Positions 9,753 through 19,460 are shown, counted from the first letter of the stretch. The stretch: 64,000 nt of DNA from an uncultured Lachnospiraceae bacterium (GCA_902774915.1 CACYKH010000003.1:62001-126000), one strand, 5' to 3'. Notes: generated from the sequence alone by a model not told the origin. Numbers and translations: made by a program.

Positions 9753-10700
9753 CTAAATTTCAGCAATTCTCGCAAGAAGCGAGCCCACCTCAATAGCAGG
9801 ATATTCACGAATAGCCGTGATTAACCCTCGACTTGGGGCTATAACCTTTTGTTCAACCGTGCCCGTAAGCACATTTACAACATATCCAATCAGGTCGCCC
9901 ACCTCAACCTTGTCGAGAATATCGACATTGGAAATGAACTGACCACTACTCTCTGAATTGATAAATGTCATCTGTTTATCATAGGTAACTCTAGGCTTCT
10001 TTACCTTAACTACCTCACCCTGCCAAATGCCCATATCCGCCATCATAGCGAAGATGCCATCCACCAGCTGGTTACCAGACTTCTGGTCTATTCTGTAAGC
10101 TGATGTAGACTCTGTAACGCAGGCAACTACTCCGCGCTGGTTCAGCTCGTGAACCATACTACCACCTTTAACCTGATTAGATGGATGCACCCAGATCATA
10201 TCTGAATTAAGCTTTGCAGCATATGGCATTACATCATCGACCACATCATCATTAAGTCTGATCTGTGGAATTTCTTTAAGGTAAAGGTCACTTCCGTGGA
10301 TATCCAGACAGAACTCTGTCTTAGGACCATCCTCAGCACTGAGGATATCTTCCATAAGGCAGCTGGCAGCATATTCACCCAATGCACCACTCTTGGCACC
10401 TGGGAAAAGCTCATTCATATCCAGCTCTGGTCCAGGAATTTCTCTTGTCTTTGCCTCAAGGGCAAGTGGATTAATGTATGGGTACACATCCACTATTCCA
10501 GTAAGGCTTGAATAATCTTCTTTAATTCTTCTAATTACTTCGTAACAGATATACTGTCCCTGAAGCTCATCACCATATATACCAGAAACAAGGGCTATTC
10601 GCTTCTCGTTACCGGTTATGGTATCTGGCGTGAGCCTGTTCTTCTTTATCTTGAGCACCTCATTAACCATGAGGTTAACTCTTGCTACTGTCTCAATCAT
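9753..10700 (-). CDS. Succinylglutamate desuccinylase/aspartoacylase-like (M14) protein
   Basis: 315 residues, paralogous to the next gene downstream. GIYGDE at residues 40-45 corresponds to the HGNE zinc motif with His replaced by Tyr42 and Glu45 kept. DMNELFPG at 94-101 corresponds to the D-x-NR-x-FPG block with Arg lost. CLDIHGSD keeps His135, the usual third zinc ligand. A C-terminal beta domain follows. Thus two of the usual metal or substrate residues differ. Members of this group remove acyl groups from amino-acid-type substrates. The substrate here cannot be read from sequence. It follows recN by 15 bases, so it is probably in the same transcript. Confidence 0.75.
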   Translation of the reverse strand: MIETVARVNLMVNEVLKIKKNRLTPDTITGNEKRIALVSGIYGDELQGQYICYEVIRRIKEDYSSLTGIVDVYPYINPLALEAKTREIPGPELDMNELFPGAKSGALGEYAASCLMEDILSAEDGPKTEFCLDIHGSDLYLKEIPQIRLNDDVVDDVMPYAAKLNSDMIWVHPSNQVKGGSMVHELNQRGVVACVTESTSAYRIDQKSGNQLVDGIFAMMADMGIWQGEVVKVKKPRVTYDKQMTFINSESSGQFISNVDILDKVEVGDLIGYVVNVLTGTVEQKVIAPSRGLITAIREYPAIEVGSLLARIAEI

Positions 10701-10715
10701 TTCTTGTCCTTCTCA

Positions 10716-12371
10716 TTATCTTTGCAACATTTCTCTCGCTGTCGCAAGTACACTGTCTGTCACGCTGGCACCACCCAGAAGTCTTGCCAGCTCCATTACT
10801 CTTCCTTCATCATCCAGTCTTCTGATTCCTGTGATGGTCTTATCGCCAACCACTTCTTTTTCTATAACATATGCTGTATCTGCTTCAGCAGCAATCTGTG
10901 GCAGATGTGTTATAGAAATAATCTGTCTGGATTCTGAAAGTCTGTGCATCATATTTCCTACTTTTTCAGCTGTTATTCCGCTGATACCCACATCTATCTC
11001 GTCAAATATAAGGGTTGGTGTATCTGCCGCCTCTGAGACCACCGACTTGATAGCCAGCATTACACGAGAAAGCTCACCGCCAGATGCAACCTCAGTAAGA
11101 GGACGCATCTCCTCTCCAACGTTTGTTGAGATAATGAACTGAGCCACGTCAATACCATTTGATGTATAATTCTCTGCACGTTCAAACTCCATATCGAACC
11201 TGACATCATTAAAGTTAAGGTCCTTCATGGCATCTGAAATATCAGCACAAAGCTTCTTTGCTGTTTCTTTTCTCTTCTTAGTCAGCTTATCTGCAGACTT
11301 TTCCAGCTTTTTAAGAAGCTCATCCTTTTCCTTTTCAAGAGACTTAATTGACTCTTCATAAGTTTCAAGGCTTTCCTTCTCTACCGTCAACTTATCCAGA
11401 GTTTCAAGCACCTCTTCAATACTTGAACCATATCTGGATTTAAGAGTATTTATAAGGTTCAGTCTGTTCTCTGTAACAGTCAGAGTTTCTTCATCGAACT
11501 CCATATCAGAGATATAATCCGAAAGCTGTCTGTTGAAGTCACTCATGAGTGCATCTATATCTGTCAGAGTACTAATTAATTCATTTGAACTTTCATCATA
11601 TCTTGAGAGTCCCCTGAGATCTGAAAGCGCACTTGAAATAAGACTTCCAGCTGAAGCATCCATCTCATATCCTGTACTGGCTTCAACCTTAGAAACAATA
11701 TCAGCTATGGACTGGGCGTTACTGGCTTTCTTGAATATCTCCTCCAGCTCCTCGTCCTCACCAGGAGTAAGCCTTGCGGACTCGATGTCATTTATCTCGT
11801 AGGAGATGTAATCCAGTCTCTTTGCGCGTTCTGTCTCATCCATTGTGAGACCATCCAGCTTGTCACATACTTCCTTATAATCTTTAAAAGCACCTGCTAC
11901 CTCAGCCTTCAGCTCTTTCACTGATTCATCGTATGTATCCACCAGTTCAAGATGCTTTGAGGTTTTAAGCAGAGTTCTTTGCTCATGCTGTGCATGAAGA
12001 CTTATCAGCTTTTCAGCTATTTTCTTTAATTTAGCAATTGTTACTGTGCTATCATTTATCCTGTTTACCGATCTTCCTCCGGTTAGTCTTCTGGATATCA
12101 GGATTTCTCCGTCCTCGACCTCAATCTCTTCTTTCGCAAGCTCCGCTGCAAGATTTCTATCCACTGAGAAAAGCAGTTCAACCAGGCCATCCTTTTCAGG
12201 ATTTCTGAGCAGGGACGCATCGAACTTGCCTCCCAGGCCAATTCCGATAGAACCAATGATTATGGATTTACCTGCGCCGGTTTCACCAGTGAGAATGTTA
12301 AGGCCTTCGGTCAGATCTATATCCAGCTCGTCTATCAGAGCAAGATTTACAATGTGTAAATTAACGAGCAT
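10716..12371 (-). CDS. recN: DNA repair protein RecN
   Basis: 551 residues, the usual length. This SMC-like ATPase acts in double-strand break repair and recombination. Walker A GETGAGKS lies at residues 29-36. A long coiled-coil region separates it from the ABC signature SGGELSR at 430-436 and Walker B LIFDE with D457-E458, followed by the H-loop ITHLPQ. The start ATG follows the nadK stop by 3 bases with AGGTGG upstream, indicating translational coupling. In many Clostridia argR lies between nadK and recN; here it does not. Confidence 0.97.
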   Translation of the reverse strand: MLVNLHIVNLALIDELDIDLTEGLNILTGETGAGKSIIIGSIGIGLGGKFDASLLRNPEKDGLVELLFSVDRNLAAELAKEEIEVEDGEILISRRLTGGRSVNRINDSTVTIAKLKKIAEKLISLHAQHEQRTLLKTSKHLELVDTYDESVKELKAEVAGAFKDYKEVCDKLDGLTMDETERAKRLDYISYEINDIESARLTPGEDEELEEIFKKASNAQSIADIVSKVEASTGYEMDASAGSLISSALSDLRGLSRYDESSNELISTLTDIDALMSDFNRQLSDYISDMEFDEETLTVTENRLNLINTLKSRYGSSIEEVLETLDKLTVEKESLETYEESIKSLEKEKDELLKKLEKSADKLTKKRKETAKKLCADISDAMKDLNFNDVRFDMEFERAENYTSNGIDVAQFIISTNVGEEMRPLTEVASGGELSRVMLAIKSVVSEAADTPTLIFDEIDVGISGITAEKVGNMMHRLSESRQIISITHLPQIAAEADTAYVIEKEVVGDKTITGIRRLDDEGRVMELARLLGGASVTDSVLATAREMLQR

Positions 12372-12374
12372 ATT

Positions 12375-13208
12375 CTAACCACCTAATTTCTTACGTAATA
12401 TTTCATACACGCCAACCTCTTCAAGCTTAATAATCTTGAAAATCTTATCTGATACGCGAATATCCACCGTATCACCAACGTGTATATTAAAGCTCTCTGC
12501 TCCATCAAAGGAAATAAGTCCGATATTTTCAATATCTTTTCTCTTCTCAAGAAGCTCGAGAGTGATGACATCGTCAGCGCCAAATACTACACTTCTGCGA
12601 GACATAGAATATGGTGAGATCGGAGTAAGCACCATAAGCCTTGCATCCGGCTGTACTATCGGGCCACCTGCTGACAAATTATATCCTGTAGAGCCAGTTG
12701 GAGTGGACAGGATTATTCCGTCCGCCTCAGTTGTATCGAAGGCTCTTCCATTAACATATATACCAACTGCTGTAAGTCTGAGTGCGCTTTCACGGGCAAG
12801 GACAATGTCATTAAGAGCATCCAGCTTTGTATCCCCGTCCTTGGTGTGCACTGTACCAGACAGCATCATTCTATCTTCTATAACAAAATCATCATTTATG
12901 AGTCGATCTATCATTGCATCTATTTCAGAAACTACTACTTCTGTGAGGAAGCCGACAACACCGAGGTTAACTCCGATGACTGGAGTGGTCCTGCCTTCCA
13001 AAGCATGAGCCACACGGAGCATTGTTCCGTCACCACCCATAACGATAACAGCCTCTACTGAGTCAAGAGCATCTGAAAGATCTGCTGAGTCAGAACCAAC
13101 ACAAATAGACGCCTCTGCGTCTTTTTCTTTGATCTTGGCTTCTGCGTACTTAGAATACTTCAGATCAATATCTTTAGTTTCATTTGCGATTATAAGAAAC
13201 TTCTTCAT
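12375..13208 (-). CDS. nadK: NAD kinase
   Basis: 277 residues from the ATG at 13208 (MKKFLIIAN). It phosphorylates NAD to NADP with ATP. GGDGTM at residues 58-63, NLGVVGFL at 81-88, ALNDIVLAR at 131-139 and TPTGSTGYNLSAGGP at 169-183 are the family's substrate-binding motifs. The frame continues upstream into the end of tlyA, but a GGTGGA site just before 13208 and the 22-base gap to the tlyA stop favour this start. The gene is tightly packed before recN. Confidence 0.95.
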   Translation of the reverse strand: MKKFLIIANETKDIDLKYSKYAEAKIKEKDAEASICVGSDSADLSDALDSVEAVIVMGGDGTMLRVAHALEGRTTPVIGVNLGVVGFLTEVVVSEIDAMIDRLINDDFVIEDRMMLSGTVHTKDGDTKLDALNDIVLARESALRLTAVGIYVNGRAFDTTEADGIILSTPTGSTGYNLSAGGPIVQPDARLMVLTPISPYSMSRRSVVFGADDVITLELLEKRKDIENIGLISFDGAESFNIHVGDTVDIRVSDKIFKIIKLEEVGVYEILRKKLGG

Positions 13209-13230
13209 AAATCCACCATGTTTATATAAG

Positions 13231-14103
13231 TCACTTGTCCAAGGTAGAATGGCTAAGTTCAACGATATCCTTGATGGCCGAACCACCTATCGTATCTACC
13301 CATTTCCTTACTACCTGATTATGTTGTTCTTGTTCAACAGCCTTTTCTTCATCAGATAAAACGAATTCGGGATCTTTCTTGATATGCATCAGATATTCTA
13401 TGTTTCCTTCAGGGCCCTTAACAGGTGAGAAGTCCAGGCCAAGTACTTTGAAGCCTGCTTCTTCGGCGTAGCCCAGCACATTTTCGATCACTTCAACATG
13501 TACTGCCTTATCTCTTACTACACCCTTCTTGCCAACCTTCTCGCGGCCAGCTTCAAATTGTGGTTTTATAAGGCAAACCACCTCAGCCTCATCCTTTAGT
13601 AAATCTCTAAGAGGAGGAAGGACTTTTGAAAGAGAAATGAAGGACACATCTACAGATGCAAAGTCCACAAGCTCTTCAATATCTTCAGGTTTAACGTAAC
13701 GGATATTTGTTTTCTCCATTACCACAACTCTCTCGTCCTGTCTAAGCTTCCAAGCCAGCTGTCCGTAACCTACATCTACTGAATAGACCTTTACGGCACC
13801 ATTCTGAAGCATACAATCTGTAAAGCCACCAGTGGATGAACCAACATCCATACAAACCTTGCCGTCCAGCTCTATAGGAAATACTTCCATAGCCTTTTCA
13901 AGCTTAAGTCCACCACGGCTTACATATTTCAGAGTCTTACCTCTTACTTCTATCTTGGCTGTTTCAGGAAAGTTGCTTCCAGCCTTATCCTCTTTTTCAC
14001 CATCTACATATACTATGCCGGACATGATTATGGCTTTTGCCTTTTCACGAGACTCAGCCAGACCACGCTCAACCAGCATAACGTCTAATCGTTTCTTACT
14101 CAT
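13231..14103 (-). CDS. tlyA: TlyA-family rRNA (cytidine-2'-O)-methyltransferase
   Basis: 290 residues. An N-terminal S4 RNA-binding domain (about residues 4-64, starting KKRLDVMLVERGLA) is followed by a FtsJ-like methyltransferase domain with the SAM-binding motif DVGSSTGG at 86-93, VDVGYGQLAW, and LIKPQFE. Family members methylate ribosomal RNA. The older name is hemolysin A. The start overlaps the end of dxs by 8 bases. Gene order dxs-tlyA-nadK-recN is the usual clostridial arrangement. Confidence 0.95.
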   Translation of the reverse strand: MSKKRLDVMLVERGLAESREKAKAIIMSGIVYVDGEKEDKAGSNFPETAKIEVRGKTLKYVSRGGLKLEKAMEVFPIELDGKVCMDVGSSTGGFTDCMLQNGAVKVYSVDVGYGQLAWKLRQDERVVVMEKTNIRYVKPEDIEELVDFASVDVSFISLSKVLPPLRDLLKDEAEVVCLIKPQFEAGREKVGKKGVVRDKAVHVEVIENVLGYAEEAGFKVLGLDFSPVKGPEGNIEYLMHIKKDPEFVLSDEEKAVEQEQHNQVVRKWVDTIGGSAIKDIVELSHSTLDK

Positions 14104-15991
14104 TTTTCACAGTCTCAAACACTTCTTTATAAATCGAATCTGTATCAAGTCCAAGTTCTTCCTTAAGCCTTGCCACACTACCATGCTGAACTGTATCAGT
14201 TCCTATGCAGAAGTGCATCAGCTTACAATCACTGCCCGTTGTTGAAAGCTCGTATCCTACAGCCTCACCAACGCTGCCTCTCTTAATGGACTCTTCAAGA
14301 ACAACTATATATTCATACTTTGAAGCTGTCTCACGAATACGCTCTGTATCCAGCGGATTTATGAAACGAACATTTATAAGCTCAGGCTCGTAGTTCGTTG
14401 CTTCTTTAAACCTGTCTCTTATCTCAACTCCAGTCTTGACCATGCTTCCAACCGCCATAATAGCAAATGGCTTAACCGTCGCCTCGCCAACCTGTGAACT
14501 GAAATTAATAACCTCGGATTTGCCATCGATAAACTGGAAGTTTTTATCATCAAGACCAGTATAAGCAGCACCCTTTGTATACTTAATAGCAACAGGGCCA
14601 TCAGTAGCTACTGCATAATCCATTGCCATCTCAAGTTCCTTAGCACCCTTAGGAGCTATAACTGTAAGTCCCGGAATACTTCTCAGGTAAGCAGTATCAT
14701 AAATACCCATATGCGTCTCGCCGTCTTCACCAACTATTCCAGAACGGTCAATCATAACGATGACATGTTCCTTCTGGAGGGCGATATCATGAAGCAGCTG
14801 GTCATATCCTCTCTGAAGGAAGGAGCTGTAAATTGCAACCACCGGAATAAAACCACCAGCTGCAAGACCTGCCGCAAATGTAAGGGCATGCTGCTCAGCA
14901 ATACCCACATCAAAGCATCTATCTGGAAATGCCTTCTGGAAGGATCTTATTCCAGTACCTCGCGACATAGCCGCTGTAATCGCAACTATCCTCTTATCCT
15001 TTTCGCCCAGCTTAACCAGCTTCCTGGCGAAAACATCTGTATAACACTGAGCATTCTTTACATTTGTGGATTTTCCAGTGAGGGGATCGAAAGGTCCAAC
15101 TCCATGGAAATGCTCAGGGTATCTCTCTGCTATCTTGTAGCCCTTACCCTTAATAGTCTTTATATGAACGATAACAGGACGGTTCAGTTTAAATGCGTCC
15201 TCAAACATTTCTGTCATCTGCTCTATGTTGTGGCCATCAATCGGTCCAATGTATGTAATGCCCATGTCACCGAAAACAGTTCCCGGTACAAACAGATTCT
15301 TAATAGAATCCTTGGACTTCTTAATACCTCTTGCCACCTTGTGACCTACTGTCGGAATATCCATGAGGGCATTTTCTACGCTAAGCTTCAACTCATTGTA
15401 AGACTTACCAACACGGAATTTACTGAGTGTACTGGAAAGGCCACCAACATTTTCTGAAATTGACATCTCATTATCATTAAGGACAATAAGGCAATTTGAA
15501 TTAAGAGTTGTTATCTGGTCCAGGGCCTCATAAACCATACCACCAGTCATGGAGCCATCACCGATAACGGCACATATCTTCTCATCTGTACCACGAAGCT
15601 CGCGAGCCTTTGCCATACCTACCGCCGCTGATACAGAAGTGGAACTATGGCCCGTATTGAATGCATCACACTCCGATTCACAAGTCTTTGGGAAACCGCT
15701 GATTCCACCGAACTGACGAAGCTTGTAGAAATCGTCCTTGCGGCCAGTGAGAATCTTATGAGTATAGGACTGATGACCAACGTCGAAAATAATCTTGTCC
15801 TTTGGCAGATCCATAACCCTGTGAAGAGCAATGGTCAGCTCAACAGCACCCAAATTAGACGCAAGATGCCCACCTGTCTTAGATACATTCGAGATAATAA
15901 ACTGTCTTATCTCGTCTGCAAGGGCGGGCATATCAGACATACTGATATTCTTTATATCATTTTCCTTATTTATCTTATCCAGTATACTCAC
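14096..15991 (-). CDS. dxs: 1-deoxy-D-xylulose-5-phosphate synthase
   Basis: 631 residues. It condenses pyruvate and glyceraldehyde 3-phosphate, the first step of the MEP isoprenoid pathway, using thiamine diphosphate. Visible features are GHLASNLG at residues 41-48, the TPP-binding motif GDGSMTGG at 144-151 with Asn172, the transketolase middle domain containing AEQHA, and the C-terminal domain. It sits directly after ispA, so precursor and chain-elongation enzymes of isoprenoid synthesis are in one operon. This may matter for the undecaprenyl carriers needed by the neighbouring glycan cluster. Confidence 0.97.
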   Translation of the reverse strand: MSILDKINKENDIKNISMSDMPALADEIRQFIISNVSKTGGHLASNLGAVELTIALHRVMDLPKDKIIFDVGHQSYTHKILTGRKDDFYKLRQFGGISGFPKTCESECDAFNTGHSSTSVSAAVGMAKARELRGTDEKICAVIGDGSMTGGMVYEALDQITTLNSNCLIVLNDNEMSISENVGGLSSTLSKFRVGKSYNELKLSVENALMDIPTVGHKVARGIKKSKDSIKNLFVPGTVFGDMGITYIGPIDGHNIEQMTEMFEDAFKLNRPVIVHIKTIKGKGYKIAERYPEHFHGVGPFDPLTGKSTNVKNAQCYTDVFARKLVKLGEKDKRIVAITAAMSRGTGIRSFQKAFPDRCFDVGIAEQHALTFAAGLAAGGFIPVVAIYSSFLQRGYDQLLHDIALQKEHVIVMIDRSGIVGEDGETHMGIYDTAYLRSIPGLTVIAPKGAKELEMAMDYAVATDGPVAIKYTKGAAYTGLDDKNFQFIDGKSEVINFSSQVGEATVKPFAIMAVGSMVKTGVEIRDRFKEATNYEPELINVRFINPLDTERIRETASKYEYIVVLEESIKRGSVGEAVGYELSTTGSDCKLMHFCIGTDTVQHGSVARLKEELGLDTDSIYKEVFETVKNE

Positions 15992-16026
15992 TGCTAGTCT
16001 CCAAACTCATAACCTGATGAGGTGTC

Positions 16027-16962
16027 CTAGTTCTTTCGATCAATCATCGAGCGAACCAACCCCACCAACAAATCTTTATATTCACTAACACTTGTAACAC
16101 TCTCTATAATCTTTACCGCCTTCTCGGACTCTTCTCTCACGTAGTCCTTTGAAGCCTCAAGACCATACTGAGCGACAAATGTATTCTTCTCGTTTCTCTC
16201 ATCCTGATGAACCTCTTTACCAAGAGTCTCAGCGTCGCTGGTCACATCCAGAATATCATCCTGAACCTGAAAGGCCATTCCTATAGCCCTGCCAGCCTGC
16301 TCCATCTTAGCTATATATTCATCAGAAGCTCCCGCAAGGCACGCTCCTATCATCAGAGGTGCTTCAAGGAGAGCGCATGTTTTATTCTTATAAATGTAAT
16401 CACGCTCTTCGTTAGTAATCTCTTTTCCTGAAAGCTGAACGTCAAGTCCCTGACCACCAAGCATTCCATTAATACCAGTCTTATTCAAGAGAATATTCTG
16501 GGAGCGGATGTAACTCGTCAGCCTTTGAGATACAGGGGCGCTACAAATAAAATCCTGTGTAACTTCGTATGCATAATTTAAGAGTGCATCTCCTGCCAGG
16601 ATTGCTGTGGACTCATCAAAAGCCACATGCACTGTTGGTCTTCCGCGTCTCAGATTGTCATTATCAAGAGCCGGAAGATCATCATGTATCAGCGAATGTG
16701 TGTGGATCATCTCGATTGCTGCCATAAAAGCTTCGCAGCACTTCTCAGATTCCTGCCACTGAGAAACATTTTCGAGGCCATTACGTGATGACATGAATGT
16801 CATATAGGCCAGATACATAAGAGTCGGCCTTATTCTCTTGCCACCAGATGACATGGCATAATTCATGGCATCAACAATACTCGAAGGATAGTTCTCCGGA
16901 TTAGGAAGATGAGCCATAACCACATCATTTACGTGAGTTGTGATTTCTTTTATATTTTTCAT
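16027..16962 (-). CDS. ispA: Polyprenyl (farnesyl/geranyl) diphosphate synthase
   Basis: 311 residues. It is a trans-prenyltransferase that condenses IPP with allylic diphosphates. The first Asp-rich motif is DDLPALD at residues 94-100 with RRGRPTVH after it, the second is DDILD at 235-239, and GGKRIRP lies at 40-46. The two extra residues in the first Asp-rich motif fit a bacterial FPP/GGPP synthase. The exact chain length made is not readable. It follows xseB by only a few bases and precedes dxs. Confidence 0.93.
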   Translation of the reverse strand: MKNIKEITTHVNDVVMAHLPNPENYPSSIVDAMNYAMSSGGKRIRPTLMYLAYMTFMSSRNGLENVSQWQESEKCCEAFMAAIEMIHTHSLIHDDLPALDNDNLRRGRPTVHVAFDESTAILAGDALLNYAYEVTQDFICSAPVSQRLTSYIRSQNILLNKTGINGMLGGQGLDVQLSGKEITNEERDYIYKNKTCALLEAPLMIGACLAGASDEYIAKMEQAGRAIGMAFQVQDDILDVTSDAETLGKEVHQDERNEKNTFVAQYGLEASKDYVREESEKAVKIIESVTSVSEYKDLLVGLVRSMIDRKN

Positions 16963-16966
16963 TTAT

Positions 16967-17164
16967 TTATAATGACACCTCACCGTTGATTACCTTGATT
17001 TCAGTCTTTACCCCCTCAAGGTTTTCCTTGCACTTATTTGCAAGCTCAACACCTTCCTTATAAAGCTTCATAGCTTCTCCAAGTGGAAGGTCTCCTTCAC
17101 TAAGCTTTGTATTTATTTCCTGCAGGCGACTAAGTCCCTGCTCAACATCAAATTCCTTGCTCAT
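16967..17164 (-). CDS. xseB: Exodeoxyribonuclease VII small subunit
   Basis: 65 residues from the ATG at 17164 (MSKEFDVEQGLSRLQEI), the usual size. It partners XseA in a single-strand-specific exonuclease. The helical pattern with LSEGDLPLGEAMKLYKEGVELANKC is typical. The frame extends eight codons further, but AAGGAG lies six bases before 17164 and decides the start. It follows the xseA stop by 20 bases. Confidence 0.95.
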   Translation of the reverse strand: MSKEFDVEQGLSRLQEINTKLSEGDLPLGEAMKLYKEGVELANKCKENLEGVKTEIKVINGEVSL

Positions 17165-17184
17165 TCTTTTCTCCTTATGAGGTG

Positions 17185-18477
17185 TCACTCAACCTTAGCA
17201 GTAATCACACCATCATGCATGGTAATCTGGATAGTATCACCCTTCTTAACAACCTTCACCGAATCAACCGGTGTACCATCTTTCTCAATATATCCAAATC
17301 CACCAGTCAGCTTAGCCTGTGGATTTGCTGATCTTAACCTTCCAAGCTCCGTATTAAGACGACTAACATATGCATCGAACTTACGGACCATGGCATTATG
17401 AATATCTTTTTGAAGTGAATCCAAAAGAGTTAGCCTTGCTTCAAGTATCTTCTCCGGACTATGTTTCTCAAGTTCATGTCGAAGATCAGTTAATCTCTTC
17501 TCGTATCCAGAACATATATCAATCATACAGCGGTCCATAAACTCTTTTATGGTATCAAGCTTATGTTCATTTTCAGTAATAATGAATCCAAAATTCTTAT
17601 CCAGATCCTGTCTCTCACGACTGAGATTACGAAGTTCTGTGATTACATCATGAACCGCATCACTGGCAGCCATTGTTGGCGTTGAAGCTCTCAGGTCCGC
17701 CGCATAGTCAGCCAAAGTAAAATGCACCTCGTGACCAGTACCGGCTATAATAGGCTTCTTTGCATTATAGACAGCCCTTACTACCATCTCGTCATCGAAT
17801 GGACCAAGGTCTTCCTCAGTTCCGCCGCCTCGACCAATGATGATGATATCTACATCTGTCTTCTCATCAAAGTATTTAATACCTTCCACAATCTGCTCAG
17901 CGGCACCAGGTCCCTGAACCAACGAATGATACAAATACAACTGAACGTATGGATTCTTCTTATCAACCTCTGCCTGAATGTCATACCGAACAGCACCAGT
18001 AGCAGAAGTAACAATACCAATGGACTTAGGAAATGGAGGAATCGGCTTCTTATGGGCCTCATCAAAGAGTCCCTCAGCTGTCAGCCTCTTCTTACGCATT
18101 TCGTACTCAGCCTTAGCAGAACCAATCTCATTGTTATCAAATATACTGCTGACAATCAGCTGCACTTCGCTTCGGCTTTCATAAACTGCTGCTCGACCAA
18201 TGATGGTGACTACGATACCATTTTCCATCTTGACCTTGCAGTTCTTGTCCTTATCATGACCAAACTTAGCACAGTTGATTATATAATCCTTTGGTCTGCC
18301 CCAGCCATCCTTGCCCTTTTCCTTAAGCTTGAAGTAAATGTGACCTGAGGTTGGTGCACTAAAGCCCGTCACCTCACCCTTGACTCTTACTTCGCTAAGG
18401 ACAATATCCTTGGACATCTGGACGTTCATATATTTCATTAATTCAGATACGGAATATATCTTATTTGCATCTGCCAT
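17185..18477 (-). CDS. xseA: Exodeoxyribonuclease VII large subunit
   Basis: 430 residues from the ATG at 18477. An N-terminal OB-fold (YSVSELMKYMNVQM onward) is followed by the catalytic core with GRGGGTEEDLGPFDDE at residues 215-230 and the GHEVHFTLADYAADLRASTP block, then a long helical region that holds the small subunits. The frame can be extended four codons to a TTG, which has no ribosome site. Together with XseB it degrades single-stranded DNA in repair. It lies 62 bases after nusB. Confidence 0.96.
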   Translation of the reverse strand: MADANKIYSVSELMKYMNVQMSKDIVLSEVRVKGEVTGFSAPTSGHIYFKLKEKGKDGWGRPKDYIINCAKFGHDKDKNCKVKMENGIVVTIIGRAAVYESRSEVQLIVSSIFDNNEIGSAKAEYEMRKKRLTAEGLFDEAHKKPIPPFPKSIGIVTSATGAVRYDIQAEVDKKNPYVQLYLYHSLVQGPGAAEQIVEGIKYFDEKTDVDIIIIGRGGGTEEDLGPFDDEMVVRAVYNAKKPIIAGTGHEVHFTLADYAADLRASTPTMAASDAVHDVITELRNLSRERQDLDKNFGFIITENEHKLDTIKEFMDRCMIDICSGYEKRLTDLRHELEKHSPEKILEARLTLLDSLQKDIHNAMVRKFDAYVSRLNTELGRLRSANPQAKLTGGFGYIEKDGTPVDSVKVVKKGDTIQITMHDGVITAKVE

Positions 18478-18539
18478 ATCTTGTCCCAACTATTTGTGTA
18501 TTAGCTATTTTTATATACTACCCAACTCTGCATAGTCTA

Positions 18540-18941
18540 TTAGAAGCAACCAACAACGCCGGATAATACACCATTAATGAATCTGGCTGCTTTCTCATCT
18601 GAATAGCTCTTCGCCAATTCAACAGCCTCATTAATAGCCACCTTATCAGGCACATCCGCGTCAAATCTTATCTCATAAACAGCAAGTCTAAGAATCGCAA
18701 GTTCGCTCTTGCCAATTCTCTTAACCTTCCAGCCGTTACTGTTCTGCTCTATAGTTTTATCTATCTCTTCAAGATTATCCCTAATGCCAGCAACCTTAGC
18801 TTCAATGTAAGCCTTATCCTTATCACTAATCTCCTCGCTGTCAGCCACATCGCTCACTTCTATCTCAGGAAGCTCCTCATCATAGAATGGAAGCTGGAAA
18901 ATAGTCTGGAATATTCTCTCTCTTAATTCATGTCTTGTCAT
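18540..18941 (-). CDS. nusB: Transcription antitermination factor NusB
   Basis: 133 residues, the family's usual length. The all-helical protein has an RxxLRE-like N-terminus (TRHELRERIFQTIFQ), then LRLAVYEI and the C-terminal signature DEKAARFINGVLSGV. NusB binds boxA RNA with NusE and supports rRNA antitermination. It lies between the asp23-like gene and xseA, as in many Firmicutes. Confidence 0.95.
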   Translation of the reverse strand: MTRHELRERIFQTIFQLPFYDEELPEIEVSDVADSEEISDKDKAYIEAKVAGIRDNLEEIDKTIEQNSNGWKVKRIGKSELAILRLAVYEIRFDADVPDKVAINEAVELAKSYSDEKAARFINGVLSGVVGCF

Positions 18942-18982
18942 TTAATCTTCCTGTACTTTCATTTAATGTAATATCAAAGTAT

Positions 18983-19360
18983 TTACTCTTTAAAATCAAT
19001 CCCAGAAACCTTGACATTGATCTTATCGCACTCAAGTCCTGTCATTGTAAGAAGGGTTGACTTAACCTTCTCCTGAATATCCTTGGACACATCTACTATG
19101 TTGTATCCAAACTTAACCTCACAGGATATATCTATATCAAGCTTATCCTCGTTATAAACAACTGTGATGCCCTTAGAAAGATTGTTCTTTCCAAGCTTTG
19201 CAACTATATCTCTTGTGATGCCACCAGTAAGCTTTGAAACGCCATCCACCTCAGTTACAGCAAGGCCAACAATACTGGATACAACATCATCAGCTATCTG
19301 GATAATGCCAGCGCCTTCCTCCTCGATAGTATATCTATTTTCATTACTATTTTCAGTCAT
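18983..19360 (-). CDS. Asp23/Gls24 family envelope stress protein
   Basis: 125 residues from the ATG at 19360 (MTENSNENRYTIEEEG), chosen because AGGAGG lies seven bases upstream; the frame itself extends 21 codons more without support. The pattern IQIADDVVSSIVGLAVTEVDGV and the later DIDISCEVKFGYNI-like strand are typical of the Asp23 family. In Clostridia this gene commonly precedes nusB. Members are abundant alkaline-shock or envelope-associated proteins with no enzymatic role known. It is the first gene of the housekeeping operon, and a possible promoter lies at 19432-19460. Confidence 0.92.
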   Translation of the reverse strand: MTENSNENRYTIEEEGAGIIQIADDVVSSIVGLAVTEVDGVSKLTGGITRDIVAKLGKNNLSKGITVVYNEDKLDIDISCEVKFGYNIVDVSKDIQEKVKSTLLTMTGLECDKINVKVSGIDFKE

Positions 19361-19431
19361 CTTAGTACCTCCTGCGGTAAACCCATTAATACTATTCAAT
19401 ATAAATATGTTTCCAGAAAACATACATAGTC

Positions 19432-19460
19432 ATTGTACCAAAAAATGACAGTTTCCACAA
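19432..19460 (-). promoter_or_regulatory. Possible promoter of the asp23-nusB-recN operon
   Basis: On the minus strand TTGTGG (19455-19460) is separated by 17 bases from TACAAT (19432-19437), which is preceded by TGG, an extended -10. The -35 lies inside the terminator hairpin of the gene upstream, giving a terminator-promoter overlap. Only half of the -35 matches the sigma-A consensus, so this is tentative. Confidence 0.35.
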
